A DNA stretch of 64,000 nucleotides from positions 186,001-250,000 of the forward strand of contig FOLJ01000010.1 of NCBI GenBank assembly GCA_900112325.1, given 5' to 3'. Both the position numbers and the translations under genes were made by a program. Within the stretch, counting starts at the first letter, position 1. The number at the start of each line of letters is the position of its first letter. The DNA comes from Micromonospora sediminimaris. GTDB lineage: Bacteria > Actinomycetota > Actinomycetes > Mycobacteriales > Micromonosporaceae. A model generated the notes under the pieces. The model was not told the DNA's origin, ran no database searches, and saw only the letters and a list, made by a program, of their open reading frames with translations. This document shows positions 1-8,158 of the stretch, in pieces.

Positions 1-87
1 ATCCTTCGGTCGGACGTCGGTGGAGGGTGGCCAGTAGCTTCCGGATGGTTGCCCCTCGGCAAAGGTCGCGGATGTTCGCGGACGACG

Positions 88-93
88 TACCCT
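88..93 (+). promoter_or_regulatory. -10 box of a probable leaderless promoter (HATPase gene)
   Basis: TACCCT matches the actinobacterial TANNNT -10 consensus and ends exactly 6 nt before the ATG at 100. Transcription would then begin at or next to the start codon. No Shine-Dalgarno sequence precedes that ATG. Confidence 0.5.
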
Positions 94-99
94 GCCTGC

Positions 100-591
100 A
101 TGAACTACCTCGGCCCGCCGGACGCCCGGGATTCCCGCGACCCGTCCCCCGGCGGCGGCGAGACCACCCCACTGCTGTCCGAGTCGTTCACCGCGCAGAC
201 CGTGACGGCGCTACGGCACCTGCTCACCGCCCGGGTGGCCGCCGCCGGCCTCACCGGCGATGTGGCCGAGGATCTCGTCCTGGCCGTGCACGAGCTGGTC
301 ACCAACGCCGTGCTGCACGGTGGGGGCCGGGGGCGACTCGACCTGTTCCGGCGGGCCGACCTGCTCGTCTGTGAGGTCACCGATCACGGCCACGAGCACG
401 GTGGCGACCTGCCGGTGAACCTGCCCGCGACGAACACCCCGGGTGGCCGGGGTCTCTGGCTCGCCCATCACCTGACCGGGGCGTTGACGCTGACCCGCCG
501 GCCCGATGGTCTGACCGCGACCGTCACCGCCAGCCTGCGCGACGAGCCGTCCGGGTCGCCCGAGGCCACGGACCGGCCGCCGCACCCGTGA
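100..591 (+). CDS. ATP-binding regulatory protein (HATPase_c, RsbW/SpoIIAB-like)
   Basis: This 163-aa protein has the GHKL ATPase fold used by anti-sigma factor kinases of the RsbW type. An N-box-like ELVTNAVLHG lies near residues 64-73, followed by TDHGHEHG and GGRGLWLAHHL, which fit the ATP-lid and G-box positions. There is no HisKA or receiver domain, so it probably binds or phosphorylates an anti-anti-sigma partner rather than acting as a classical sensor kinase. That partner is not encoded nearby. I chose ATG 100 because a TANNNT box ends 6 nt upstream. An upstream in-frame ATG at 49 would add 17 residues unlike the family. The family is fairly clear; the sigma factor controlled is unknown. 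Confidence 0.8.
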   Translation: MNYLGPPDARDSRDPSPGGGETTPLLSESFTAQTVTALRHLLTARVAAAGLTGDVAEDLVLAVHELVTNAVLHGGGRGRLDLFRRADLLVCEVTDHGHEHGGDLPVNLPATNTPGGRGLWLAHHLTGALTLTRRPDGLTATVTASLRDEPSGSPEATDRPPHP

Positions 592-616
592 GACGAGCGG
601 CGGCCGGTCCACCTGG

Positions 617-937
617 TCACCCCTTCTGCTTCTGCTGGCACGACACGCAGAACCGCGCGTGCGGCAGGATCTCCAGGCGTTCCCGGGGGATGTCCGTTCC
701 GCACCGCTCGCAGCTGCCGTAGCCACCGGCGGCGAGACGTCGCAGCGCCCCGGAGATCTGGTCGAGGCTCTGCCGGGTAGCGGCGATCAGCGCGGCATTC
801 GTGTGCGCCTCCGCCGGATCCCCGGTGTCGGCCGTCAACTCGGTCAGCCGAGTCGTCTGGGCCTCGAACTCGTGGTTCAGCGTCGCCTCGAGTTCGGTGC
901 GCCACTGCTGGTCGTAGGTGCCGGTCCGTTCGCTCAT
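617..937 (-). CDS. DksA/TraR-type C4 zinc-finger protein
   Basis: This 106-aa protein has a helical, charged N-terminal half and a C-terminal four-cysteine zinc finger (CERC, then CVSC, about residues 76-97) typical of the TraR/DksA family. Family members insert a coiled coil into the RNA polymerase secondary channel. The actinobacterial short forms are poorly characterised, so a role in transcription is inferred from the fold. The start ATG is preceded by AAGGAA at 6-nt spacing. The acidic coiled-coil tip that makes DksA active is not obvious here. It lies convergent to the HATPase gene with only 25 bp between them. Confidence 0.8.
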   Translation of the reverse strand: MSERTGTYDQQWRTELEATLNHEFEAQTTRLTELTADTGDPAEAHTNAALIAATRQSLDQISGALRRLAAGGYGSCERCGTDIPRERLEILPHARFCVSCQQKQKG

Positions 938-1392
938 GTCGGTTCCTTCCGGAAAAGAAAAAGGGCCGAAGCTCTGCGCTTCGCCCCTGGGCCGTCACGT
1001 GTCCGTGCACGGTTTCCGGAGGGCTGCGACCCGCGGGACGCGGCTGGCCGTGACCGGCACGCCCGCAGACCCGGGGCGCGGGGGTGGCCGCGCCGGGCAC
1101 GCGCAGCACAACCGCCGCCGCCGTGACGGCGGCGGCGCGGTTGAGCGGCGCGGCGGTTCGCATCGGACCACCATAGGCGGCGGCCAGCAGGAAACCAATG
1201 CCGATTCCCCAGGCGCGGGTCGGGCCGTCCGGATCTACCTGAAGGTGGCCAGCCAACACAGACCAGCACCAGAGCGGACCAAAGCCGTTAAGGTGACGAT
1301 GGCGGAGGAGTCTGACCGGCGCTTCGCCGCCGGCTCGGGCCACCCTGGCGCCAGCCCTCGTCGGCCGGCAACGCCCCGCAGGAGGTGCCGGA
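938..1392. other. 455-bp region without a supported gene
   Basis: I see no convincing gene. On the DksA side it holds the DksA-type 5' region with a small CGAAGC/GCTTCG hairpin. At 1109-1143 it holds a GC-rich near-palindrome with a two-base bulge, which could be a terminator or simply sequence bias. A possible -10 box TAAGGT at 1289-1294 could start the SCP2/debranching operon with an untranslated leader of roughly 90 nt. A minus-strand frame here encodes a hydrophobic stretch but runs on through the DksA-type gene, so I do not call it. Confidence 0.4.
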
Positions 1393-1824
1393 ATGTCGGA
1401 GGCGGTGCGCGACTTCTTCGACGGCCTCGTCGAGGGTGGGGGGCGGATGCTTCGGCAGGTCTGCGGCACCGTGCGATTCGACCTGGGTTACCCCGACCGG
1501 GTCGACCACTGGCTGGTCAGCATCGACCAGGGCCGGATCACGGTGTCGCGCGGCGACATGACGGACGCGGACACGGTGATCTACACCGACGCGCAGTTCT
1601 TCCTGCGGATGGCCCACGGCGAGGTCAAGCCCCTGCCGGCGTGGCTGCGCAACGACTTCACCGCCGACGGCGAGTTCCGTTTCGTCGTCATGTTGGAGCG
1701 GCTGTTCGCGCCACCGCCCGACGCCCACCACCCCCGTGAGGTGGCCGCCCGGGCGCTGGCCGCGTACCGACGGCCGTCACCGGGCGAGGCGGCGCCCCCG
1801 GCCGGCGACGGGGAGCCGCGGTGA
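1393..1824 (+). CDS. SCP2 sterol-carrier-like domain protein
   Basis: This 143-aa protein resembles the single-domain SCP2 (sterol carrier protein 2) family: an amphipathic N-terminal helix, a beta-sheet (VRFDLGYPDRVDHWLVSIDQGRITV) and the characteristic run ADTVIYTDAQFFLRMAHGEVKPLPAWL. Such domains bind lipids or act as accessory domains; the ligand here is unknown. AGGAGGTG lies a few bases upstream of ATG 1393 and fixes the start. The stop overlaps the GTG of the next gene by 4 bp (GTGA), so the two are translationally coupled. The pairing with a debranching-type enzyme is a context clue only. Confidence 0.75.
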   Translation: MSEAVRDFFDGLVEGGGRMLRQVCGTVRFDLGYPDRVDHWLVSIDQGRITVSRGDMTDADTVIYTDAQFFLRMAHGEVKPLPAWLRNDFTADGEFRFVVMLERLFAPPPDAHHPREVAARALAAYRRPSPGEAAPPAGDGEPR

Positions 1825-3878
1825 GGAAGCTGGTCCGCATCCTCGACGGCAACATCTTCGCGCTGAGCGACGACAACGGCGACATGGACTTCAGCCCCAC
1901 CAACCCGAGCGGATTCTTCGCCTTTGACACCCGCTTCCTGTCCACCTGGCGGCTGCGTCTGGACGGGGAGCGGCTGCACCCGCTGGCCGTGCACGATCCG
2001 AGCTACTACAAGATCCGGTTCTTCCTGGTTCCCGGTCACCCGACCCACTACGTCGACGCGAAGGTCTCGGTGATCCGCGACCGGTGGATTTCCGACAGCG
2101 CCTTCATCGAGCACCTCACCGTGCTCAACCACACCAACGGCCCCGTCGACTACGTGCTGCGCATCGACGCGGACAGCGACTTCGCGCCGGTCTACAACGT
2201 GGTCTGGCCGCACGGGTCGACACTTCGCGGCTACCGCGAAGTGTCGGGGGACGGTCTGCGGCTCGGTTACCGGCGAGAGAAGTTCCATCGGGTCACCGAC
2301 GTCTCGAGCAGCGAACCGGCCGAGTTCGACGAGCGCGGGTTGACCTTTCGGATCCGGGTGGACCCGCAGGGCCGGTGGACCACGACCCTGCGGGTGCAAG
2401 GGCTCGTGCTGCGTCCGGACGGAGCGGACATTCGGGAACGCCTGCGGCATCCGCGCGGCAAGGTGGGCGCCGAACTGCGCCAGGACCTCAGCGAGTGGGT
2501 CGCCGAAGCCCCTCAGTTGTACTGCGACTGGAAGTCGTTGTGCACCACCTACCAGCGCGGGCTGATGGACCTGGCCGGCCTGCGCTTCTCTCCGCTGGCG
2601 CTGCCGCACGAGACCATGCTCGCCGCCGGGTTGCCCTGGTCGGCCACCATCATCGGCCGCGACAACCTGCTCACCTGCTACCAGACTCTGCCGTTCGTGC
2701 CCCGGATGGCGGCGACCACCCTGCGCCTGCTCGCCATCGACCAGGGCACGGTGCTCGACGACTTCCGCGACGAGGAACCCGGCAAGATCCTCAACGAGTT
2801 CCGGTACGGGGAGATGGCCGCCTTCGAACATCGTCCCCAGTCGCCGTACTACGGCGGAGCGGACGTGACGCCCCTGTTCGTCGTGCTGCTCGACGAGTAC
2901 GAGCGCTGGACCGGCGACGCCGCGCTGGTGCGGAACTTGGAGGACGCCGCCCGCGCGGCGTTGCACTGGATCGACGAGTACGGCGACCTGCGCGGCGACG
3001 GCTACCTCTGGTACCAGCCACGCAACGACGAGAGCGGGGCGCAGAACCACTGCTGGAAGGACTCACCGGAGGCGATCTGCTACCGCGACGGCCGGCTGCC
3101 GGGGCTGCCCCGCGCCACCTGCGAGTTGCAGGGGTACGCGTACGACGCCAAACGGCGCGGGGCCCGGCTGGCTCGCGAGTTCTGGGGCGACCCGGCGTAC
3201 GCCGAACGCCTGGAACGGCAGGCCGAGCAGCTCAAGCAGCGATTCAACAGGGACTTCTGGATCGATGGGGGTGAGTACTTCGCGCTGGCGCTCGGCCCCG
3301 ACGGCGACCAGGTGGACGCGCTGGCGTCGAACATGGGGCACCTGTTGTGGAGTGGCATCGTGGACCCCTCCCGGGCCGCCGCAGTCGCCGATCACCTGCT
3401 CGGGCCCCGACTCTTCTCCGGCTGGGGGGTGCGGACGCTGGCCACCGGGCAGGCCAGCTACAACCCGCTCGGCTACCACGTCGGTACGGTGTGGCCGTTC
3501 GACAACTCGCTGATCGCCTGCGGGCTGCGCCACTACGGGTTCGTCAAGGAGGCGGGGATCATCGCCGAATCCGTCGTCGAGGCGTCCCAGCATTTCGCCG
3601 GGCGGATGCCGGAGGCCTTCGCCGGCTACGACCGCGAGCTGACCCGCTTTCCGGTGCCGTACCCGGCCGCGAACAGTCCCCAGGCATCCGCCACGGGTGC
3701 CACCTTCCTGCTGCTGCGCGCCCTGCTCGGCCTGGAGCCGTACGGCGACCACCTGGTGGTGCATCCGGAGATCCCGCCGCGCTTCGGCCGGATCGAGCTG
3801 CTGAACATCCCGGGCCGCTGGGGTCGTAAGGACGCGATCGGCAACGCCCGGACCTACGGTCCGCCAGCACCGCGCTGA
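1821..3878 (+). CDS. amylo-alpha-1,6-glucosidase / glycogen debranching-type protein
   Basis: This 685-aa protein has the two-part architecture of bacterial glycogen-debranching-like proteins. An N-terminal beta-rich GDE_N domain spans about residues 5-210 (SDDNGDMDFSPTNPSGFFAF, then DTRFLSTW). A C-terminal six-hairpin (alpha/alpha)6 barrel spans about 260-670, with RDNLLTCYQTLPFVPRM, WYQPRNDESGAQNHCWKDS and GTVWPFDNSLIACGL. The barrel suggests hydrolysis of alpha-1,6-linked glucosyl branches, but substrate cannot be set from sequence, and trehalose-like or other alpha-glucans are possible. The GTG start overlaps the upstream SCP2 gene's stop. A perfect 13-bp hairpin sits inside the gene at 2218-2246. 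Confidence 0.85.
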   Translation: MRKLVRILDGNIFALSDDNGDMDFSPTNPSGFFAFDTRFLSTWRLRLDGERLHPLAVHDPSYYKIRFFLVPGHPTHYVDAKVSVIRDRWISDSAFIEHLTVLNHTNGPVDYVLRIDADSDFAPVYNVVWPHGSTLRGYREVSGDGLRLGYRREKFHRVTDVSSSEPAEFDERGLTFRIRVDPQGRWTTTLRVQGLVLRPDGADIRERLRHPRGKVGAELRQDLSEWVAEAPQLYCDWKSLCTTYQRGLMDLAGLRFSPLALPHETMLAAGLPWSATIIGRDNLLTCYQTLPFVPRMAATTLRLLAIDQGTVLDDFRDEEPGKILNEFRYGEMAAFEHRPQSPYYGGADVTPLFVVLLDEYERWTGDAALVRNLEDAARAALHWIDEYGDLRGDGYLWYQPRNDESGAQNHCWKDSPEAICYRDGRLPGLPRATCELQGYAYDAKRRGARLAREFWGDPAYAERLERQAEQLKQRFNRDFWIDGGEYFALALGPDGDQVDALASNMGHLLWSGIVDPSRAAAVADHLLGPRLFSGWGVRTLATGQASYNPLGYHVGTVWPFDNSLIACGLRHYGFVKEAGIIAESVVEASQHFAGRMPEAFAGYDRELTRFPVPYPAANSPQASATGATFLLLRALLGLEPYGDHLVVHPEIPPRFGRIELLNIPGRWGRKDAIGNARTYGPPAPR
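2218..2246. repeat. intragenic inverted repeat
   Basis: CGACACTTCGCGG at 2218-2230 is the exact reverse complement of 2234-2246, with a 3-nt loop. It lies within the debranching-enzyme gene and could form a strong hairpin in its mRNA. It may only reflect codon choice. Confidence 0.5.
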
Positions 3879-3967
3879 CGACCAGGTCGATCGCGCTGCG
3901 CAGCTGGTCGGGCGGTGGCGGGGCAGCCCCGGGCTCCGCTGCCGGCGGTGCCCGGCCGCATGCCAGG

Positions 3968-3973
3968 TAACGT
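3968..3973 (+). promoter_or_regulatory. -10 box of a probable leaderless promoter (Nudix gene)
   Basis: TAACGT (TANNNT type) ends 8 nt before ATG 3982, and no Shine-Dalgarno sequence lies between, so the transcript probably begins at or within a couple of bases of the start codon. Confidence 0.5.
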
Positions 3974-3981
3974 GCTGCGGC

Positions 3982-4494
3982 ATGACTGGCGTGGCGTACT
4001 CGCATTGTTCGTACTGCGGCGCGGCCTACCCGCCGCCGGTCGGCTGGCCCCGGCTCTGCGCGAGCTGCGGTCGACAGGTCTGGCGAAACCCGCTGCCGGT
4101 GGCGGTTGCCGTACAGCCGGTGCTGACCGCCACCGGTCTCGGTGTGGTCGTCGTCCGGCGGGACATCGAACCCGCCCGAGGGCTGCTCGCGCTGCCCGGT
4201 GGGTTCATCGAGCACGGCGAACGATGGGAGGACGCGCTGGTCCGCGAGCTGCGCGAGGAGACCGGCCTGCATGCCGACGCGGCCGGTGCCAGGCTGGTCA
4301 CCGTGCAGAGCGCGCCGGCCGGCGGCACCATGCTGATCTTCGGGGAACTGCCGGTACGACCCGCCGAGGATCTTCCGCCCTCGGTGCCGACCGCCGAGGC
4401 CACCGAGTGGCTGGTGCTGACTGAGCCGACCGAGCTGGCCTTCTCCACCCACACCGAGGTGCTGGCCGACTTCCTCGCCCGCCGGCCCGCCTGA
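3982..4494 (+). CDS. Nudix hydrolase with N-terminal zinc ribbon
   Basis: This 170-aa protein carries a complete Nudix box, GX5EX7REX2EEXGX, in the segments GGFIEHGE, RWEDALV and RELREETGL at about residues 73-96. It should therefore hydrolyse a nucleoside diphosphate linked to another group, using a divalent metal. Its N-terminus has two CxxC pairs (CSYCG about 8-12 and CASCG about 28-32) that form a zinc ribbon, the arrangement seen in NudC-like and ADP-ribose-type Nudix proteins. The substrate is not deducible. The stop codon lies inside the first copy of a 16-bp tandem repeat, so small copy-number changes leave the protein end almost unchanged. Confidence 0.88.
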   Translation: MTGVAYSHCSYCGAAYPPPVGWPRLCASCGRQVWRNPLPVAVAVQPVLTATGLGVVVVRRDIEPARGLLALPGGFIEHGERWEDALVRELREETGLHADAAGARLVTVQSAPAGGTMLIFGELPVRPAEDLPPSVPTAEATEWLVLTEPTELAFSTHTEVLADFLARRPA

Positions 4495-4600
4495 CCGCCG
4501 GCCCGCCTGACCGCCGGCCCGCCTGACCGCCGGCCCGCCTGACCACCGGCCCGCATGACCAGCCGGGCCGTCTGACCAGCCGGTTCGCCTGACCAGCCGG
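4481..4600. repeat. 16-17 bp tandem repeat array
   Basis: Seven tandem units run from 4481 to about 4594, plus a partial unit. Four identical 16-mers (GCCGGCCCGCCTGACC) are followed by three diverged 16-17 bp units ending in TGACC. The first unit overlaps the stop codon of the Nudix gene. The period is not a multiple of three and each unit carries a TGA, so the array is non-coding on this strand. Divergence grows away from the gene, as expected from local duplication. Confidence 0.85.
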
Positions 4601-4706
4601 ACGCCGCGAGCAGGCGTGGTCGACGGCTCGGCGGGTAGACGGGGAGACCGCACCGGGACGCCGGGCCCGTGCCGGGTCGGGTCGGTGCACACGTTCCGGG
4701 GGGCCG

Positions 4707-7058
4707 ATGACCAGCAAGCCGGGGGCCTCGGACGACGTCGTGGAGCTGCGGGTGCACGGCGTGTCCGGTGCCGACGCCGAACAGATCCTCGACCGTCCGC
4801 ACAGTCACCAGGTCGCCGGGGACCGTAGCGGCGGGTTCTACCGGCCGCGCCCGGGCTATCCGGACACCAGGGGCCCGGCGGGCGTGACGCTGGAGGCGTA
4901 TCGCTGGGGTGAACTGCCCTCCGGCACCACCGTCCGCACGCTGTCGCTGATGTTCCTGCTGCCGTTCATGCTGTGCAACGTCGCGATCTGGATGCGGCCG
5001 CCCCCAGGCCACAAGTCCGATTCCGGGGTGAAGGCGTTGTGCCGGCTGCTCGCCCTCAGCCTCACCATGCTGTACGTGCTGGCGGCGATGGGCGTGGCAC
5101 TGGACCTGGTCGCCTGGCGGTGCGTGCCGAACCCGTCCTGTCTGGCCGGGCGGCCGTGGCTGTCCTGGATCAGCGACCGACCTCCCGGGCTCACCCTGGC
5201 CGTCTTCGCGCTCCTGCCCTTCGGCGCGCTCATGCTGGTCTGGCTGCTCGGCGTCCGCCCCGGCCGCAACTTCGCCGCCTTCCACACCCCGATCAGCACT
5301 TCGGGGGGCCACCAGCTCAGCGCGGTGGGCCAGTGGGACAGAGCGCCGACCGTGGACCGGCTCTGTTCGCTGCACGGCGCCGCCGGGCTGATGACCCTGA
5401 GTCTCGGTCTGGTCGCCGCCCGGATCGGCTCGGGCCCGTCGCCGCTCAGCGTGGCCCTGGCCGTCGTCAGCGGGGCGGTGCTGTTGGCCAGCATCGTGCT
5501 GGTCTGCGCCCACCCGTTCGTCGACCTGCTGCCGACCGACTCGTACGCGGACCGGATAGCGCGCGGGCTGCGCAACCTGGCCTTCGTGCTGATTGCTGTG
5601 GTGCTGGTGGCGGTGTCGGTCGACCCCACTCCGTGGCGGATCCGGGACGGGCTGCCCGGCTACGCCACCGCCGTCGGGCTGGTCATCTCCTCCCAGGCGG
5701 TGCTGCTGTTCCTGCTCGGCGCGGGCGCGCTGATCGCCCGGAGCCGACGACGGCACAACACCGCCGACACCACCGGCAGCGGCGAATCGTTCGACCGTGG
5801 CGACGCCGGCCGCGGTGCGGCGCCCGCACCAAGTGTCGAGCCCGACGAGGCGCGTCGCGGATTCGGCCGTAACGGGCTCGGCGCCGGACCGCTACGCGGG
5901 CTGGGTGCTCCCGTGATCGCGGCCAGCGCCACCGGGCTGGCGGTGGCGATCTCCGCAGACCTGGTCTACCGGGTTGCCGATTTCCTCAACCGCCGTGCCG
6001 ACGCCGACGGGGAGCGGGCGATCAGCCCGCCGCTGGGCTACAAGTGGGCCATCTTCGTGTTCCTGGTGGCGGCGGCAGCCACCCTGCTGGCGGCGCTGAT
6101 CATCGTGCTGGCCAGTCGTATCCCCCGGATGCGCACCGCCCGGGCCACCGTCGCGCACGACTTTCCCGACGCACCGCCGGCCGCCCGGTACCGCCTGCAT
6201 GAGGTCGAGCGCATGATCGCCCGAGCGCGGTTCACCGAACGGGTGGAGTCACTCGCGGTGGTGTACGCCTCTGTCGTCGGGGTGGGCATGCCCAGCAGTC
6301 TGCTCGGCATGCTGGGGCTGGCGCCGGGCCCCACGGTGCAGCAGTTGACCGGCATTCCGGCCGCGGCGACCAACTTCGGTATCCAGATGGGCAGTTTCCT
6401 CATCGCGGCGGTGGTGTTCGCGCTGCTCGTCGGCGGCGTCTTCGCGTACCGCACGTCCCGGTTCCGCAGGTACGTGGGCGTGCTGTGGGACCTGGGGACG
6501 TTCTGGCCACGGGTGGCGCACCCCTTCGCACCACCCTGCTACGCCGAGCGCGCGGTGCCGGAACTGAGTCGACGGATCGCGCACCTCACCGACCAGGGTC
6601 ACGGAGTGCTGCTCACCGGGCACAGTCACGGTTCGGTGCTGCTCGCGGCCACGATCCTGCAACTGCCACCCGAGGTGTGCGGCCGGTTGGCGCTGCTCAC
6701 CTACGGCTCACCGCTGCGCCGGCTCTACGCCCGGCTGTTCCCCGCCTACGTCAGTGACGAGGTGCTCCGCGACGTGGGCGACCGGGTCAACTGGCGGTGG
6801 ATCAACCTGTGGCGGGACACCGACCCGATCGGGGGCTGGGTCTTCTCGCCGCACCGGCCGGAGCGTCCGCCGACGGTGTCCGGCGCCGCCGGCACGGTGG
6901 ACCGGCGGCTGCGCGACCCGGTCGGCGTCGTCCCGCCGCCCGGCGACAGCGTCCCGCACCCGATCGTCGGGCACTGGCCCGGCGAATCCGATCCGCGCTT
7001 CGAGACCGCGGTGACGGAGTTGGCGAGCCGGCTGCGTGAGCACGACAAGCCGGTCTGA
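4707..7058 (+). CDS. large multi-pass membrane protein with C-terminal lipase-like serine motif
   Basis: I do not recognise a named family for this 783-aa protein. It begins with a soluble segment (VELRVHGVSGADAEQILD, about residues 12-29). About ten hydrophobic segments follow between residues 75 and 590, interrupted near residues 350-400 by a low-complexity linker. The C-terminal soluble domain contains LLTGHSHGSVLLAATIL, a GxSxG nucleophile elbow typical of alpha/beta hydrolases, followed by the plausible structural motif LLTYGSPLRRLYARLFP. I infer a membrane-tethered esterase or lipase-like protein; an obvious acid and histidine partner is not assigned. The ATG follows a GGGGGG tract that may serve as ribosome binding site. 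The end lies 30 bp from smpB. Confidence 0.65.
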   Translation: MTSKPGASDDVVELRVHGVSGADAEQILDRPHSHQVAGDRSGGFYRPRPGYPDTRGPAGVTLEAYRWGELPSGTTVRTLSLMFLLPFMLCNVAIWMRPPPGHKSDSGVKALCRLLALSLTMLYVLAAMGVALDLVAWRCVPNPSCLAGRPWLSWISDRPPGLTLAVFALLPFGALMLVWLLGVRPGRNFAAFHTPISTSGGHQLSAVGQWDRAPTVDRLCSLHGAAGLMTLSLGLVAARIGSGPSPLSVALAVVSGAVLLASIVLVCAHPFVDLLPTDSYADRIARGLRNLAFVLIAVVLVAVSVDPTPWRIRDGLPGYATAVGLVISSQAVLLFLLGAGALIARSRRRHNTADTTGSGESFDRGDAGRGAAPAPSVEPDEARRGFGRNGLGAGPLRGLGAPVIAASATGLAVAISADLVYRVADFLNRRADADGERAISPPLGYKWAIFVFLVAAAATLLAALIIVLASRIPRMRTARATVAHDFPDAPPAARYRLHEVERMIARARFTERVESLAVVYASVVGVGMPSSLLGMLGLAPGPTVQQLTGIPAAATNFGIQMGSFLIAAVVFALLVGGVFAYRTSRFRRYVGVLWDLGTFWPRVAHPFAPPCYAERAVPELSRRIAHLTDQGHGVLLTGHSHGSVLLAATILQLPPEVCGRLALLTYGSPLRRLYARLFPAYVSDEVLRDVGDRVNWRWINLWRDTDPIGGWVFSPHRPERPPTVSGAAGTVDRRLRDPVGVVPPPGDSVPHPIVGHWPGESDPRFETAVTELASRLREHDKPV

Positions 7059-7076
7059 GCCGACCGGCGGTGCGGC

Positions 7077-7082
7077 TATCCT
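7077..7082 (+). promoter_or_regulatory. -10 box of a probable leaderless promoter (smpB)
   Basis: TATCCT ends 6 nt before ATG 7089. The intervening TCCCGG is not a ribosome binding site, so smpB is probably transcribed from its own leaderless promoter despite lying 30 bp after the previous gene. Confidence 0.5.
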
Positions 7083-7088
7083 TCCCGG

Positions 7089-7580
7089 ATGGGCACCTCC
7101 CCCAGCGCCGAACGGACTGTGATCGCGTCGAACCGCCGGGCCCGCCACGACTACGCCGTGCTCAAGACGTACGAGGCCGGCATCGTGCTCGCCGGCACCG
7201 AGGTCAAGTCGCTGCGGGCGGGACGCGTCTCGCTGGTGGACGCCTTCGCGCAGGAACGCGACGGGGAGATCATGCTGTACGGCCTGCACATCGCCGAATA
7301 CGGCTACGGCAGCTGGACCAACCACGCGCCCCGGCGTACCCGCAAGCTGCTGCTACGCCGGGTGGAGATCGCCCGGATCCTGGACCGGACCCGCGAGGGC
7401 GGGATCACCCTGGTGCCGCTGTCGATGTACTTCTCCGGCGGCTGGGCAAAGGTCGAGCTGGCGCTGGCCAAGGGGCGACGATCGTACGACAAACGGCAGG
7501 TGCTGGCCGAACGCGACGCGAACCGGGAGATCGCCCGCGAGCTGGGCCGCCGACTCAAGGGCCGCCCCGGTCGAGGCTGA
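7089..7580 (+). CDS. smpB: SsrA-binding protein SmpB
   Basis: SmpB binds tmRNA (SsrA) and delivers it to stalled ribosomes for trans-translation. The 163-aa protein has the family signatures in order: ASNRRARHDYAVLKTYEAGI, GTEVKSLRAGRVSL, the EYGYGSWTNHAPRRTRKLLL segment, and the basic C-terminal tail containing KGRRSYDKRQVLAERD that lies in the mRNA channel. Length is normal. In many actinobacteria smpB follows prfB, ftsE and ftsX, and the ssrA gene is nearby; neither is seen here. The start is fixed by family alignment and the upstream TANNNT box. Confidence 0.97.
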   Translation: MGTSPSAERTVIASNRRARHDYAVLKTYEAGIVLAGTEVKSLRAGRVSLVDAFAQERDGEIMLYGLHIAEYGYGSWTNHAPRRTRKLLLRRVEIARILDRTREGGITLVPLSMYFSGGWAKVELALAKGRRSYDKRQVLAERDANREIARELGRRLKGRPGRG

Positions 7581-7666
7581 GCCCGCCAGCGGCCCGGCCA
7601 CCCCGGCGCGACAGCCGCACCGTGGCTCGCCTTGGGGCGGGTTTGCGCCGGAGCGGGCGCGCCCCG

Positions 7667-7703
7667 GAGACCGTCGGGAACCTCGGGACCGGTCGACGGT
7701 CTC
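7667..7703. terminator. possible terminator between convergent genes
   Basis: GAGACCGTCG at 7667-7676 pairs exactly with 7694-7703, with a 17-nt loop. It lies directly after the stop of the minus-strand Phd-like gene and downstream of smpB, so it could serve either direction. There is no U-tract, and the long loop makes it weaker than the other hairpins here. Confidence 0.4.
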
Positions 7704-8117
7704 TCAGTCGGCGAGCAGCTGGGCGTGGGCCGCGCGTAACCGGGTCAGCGCGGGATCACTTCCCGGCGGGAAACGTCGATCCAGCTCGGCCCAGACCTCG
7801 GCGAGCGCCGTGGTCACCGCCCGCAGCTCGGCGGCGTGCCGGCGCCCGCTCTGCTGCCGCTGAGCGTCCAGGCGTCGGGACCAGCCGGCGGTGACCTCGG
7901 CCAGGCGCCCGGCGTCGGCGCGCGCCTCGGCGACGGTGCGGGCGGCCGCCGCCGGCACGATCGCGGCGACCGGCCGGGGGTCGCCGTCGCGGGTGACCAC
8001 CGTGACCGAGTCGGTCAGTTCGGCCATGGCGACGAGTTGGCTGAGTCGGGTGCGCGCCTCGCGAAGGGGCAGCGAGCGCGCCGGGGCGTTTCGCGGAGTG
8101 AGGGCGGGGACAGCCAT
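7704..8117 (-). CDS. Phd/YefM-type antitoxin-like protein
   Basis: The N-terminal half of this 137-aa protein (SLPLREARTRLSQLVAMAELTD, then SVTVVTRDGDPRPVAAIVPA) matches the beta-alpha core of Phd/YefM antitoxins, which bind DNA as dimers and neutralise a partner toxin. The C-terminal half (about residues 62-137) is a longer charged helical region than in typical 80-90 aa antitoxins. No toxin gene (Doc, RelE/YoeB or PIN) sits next to it, so it may be an orphan or act on its own. The start ATG at 8117 has no clear ribosome binding site. Confidence 0.6.
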   Translation of the reverse strand: MAVPALTPRNAPARSLPLREARTRLSQLVAMAELTDSVTVVTRDGDPRPVAAIVPAAAARTVAEARADAGRLAEVTAGWSRRLDAQRQQSGRRHAAELRAVTTALAEVWAELDRRFPPGSDPALTRLRAAHAQLLAD

Positions 8118-8158
8118 GAATACATGGTCGGTGCCGGGTACGACACTTTCCGCGACGG

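Noticed and set aside
468..1469. Long minus-strand frame encoding a hydrophobic stretch
   Set aside because: It runs through the DksA-type gene in another frame and lacks a ribosome binding site; a short membrane protein between 934 and 1250 cannot be separated from it with confidence.
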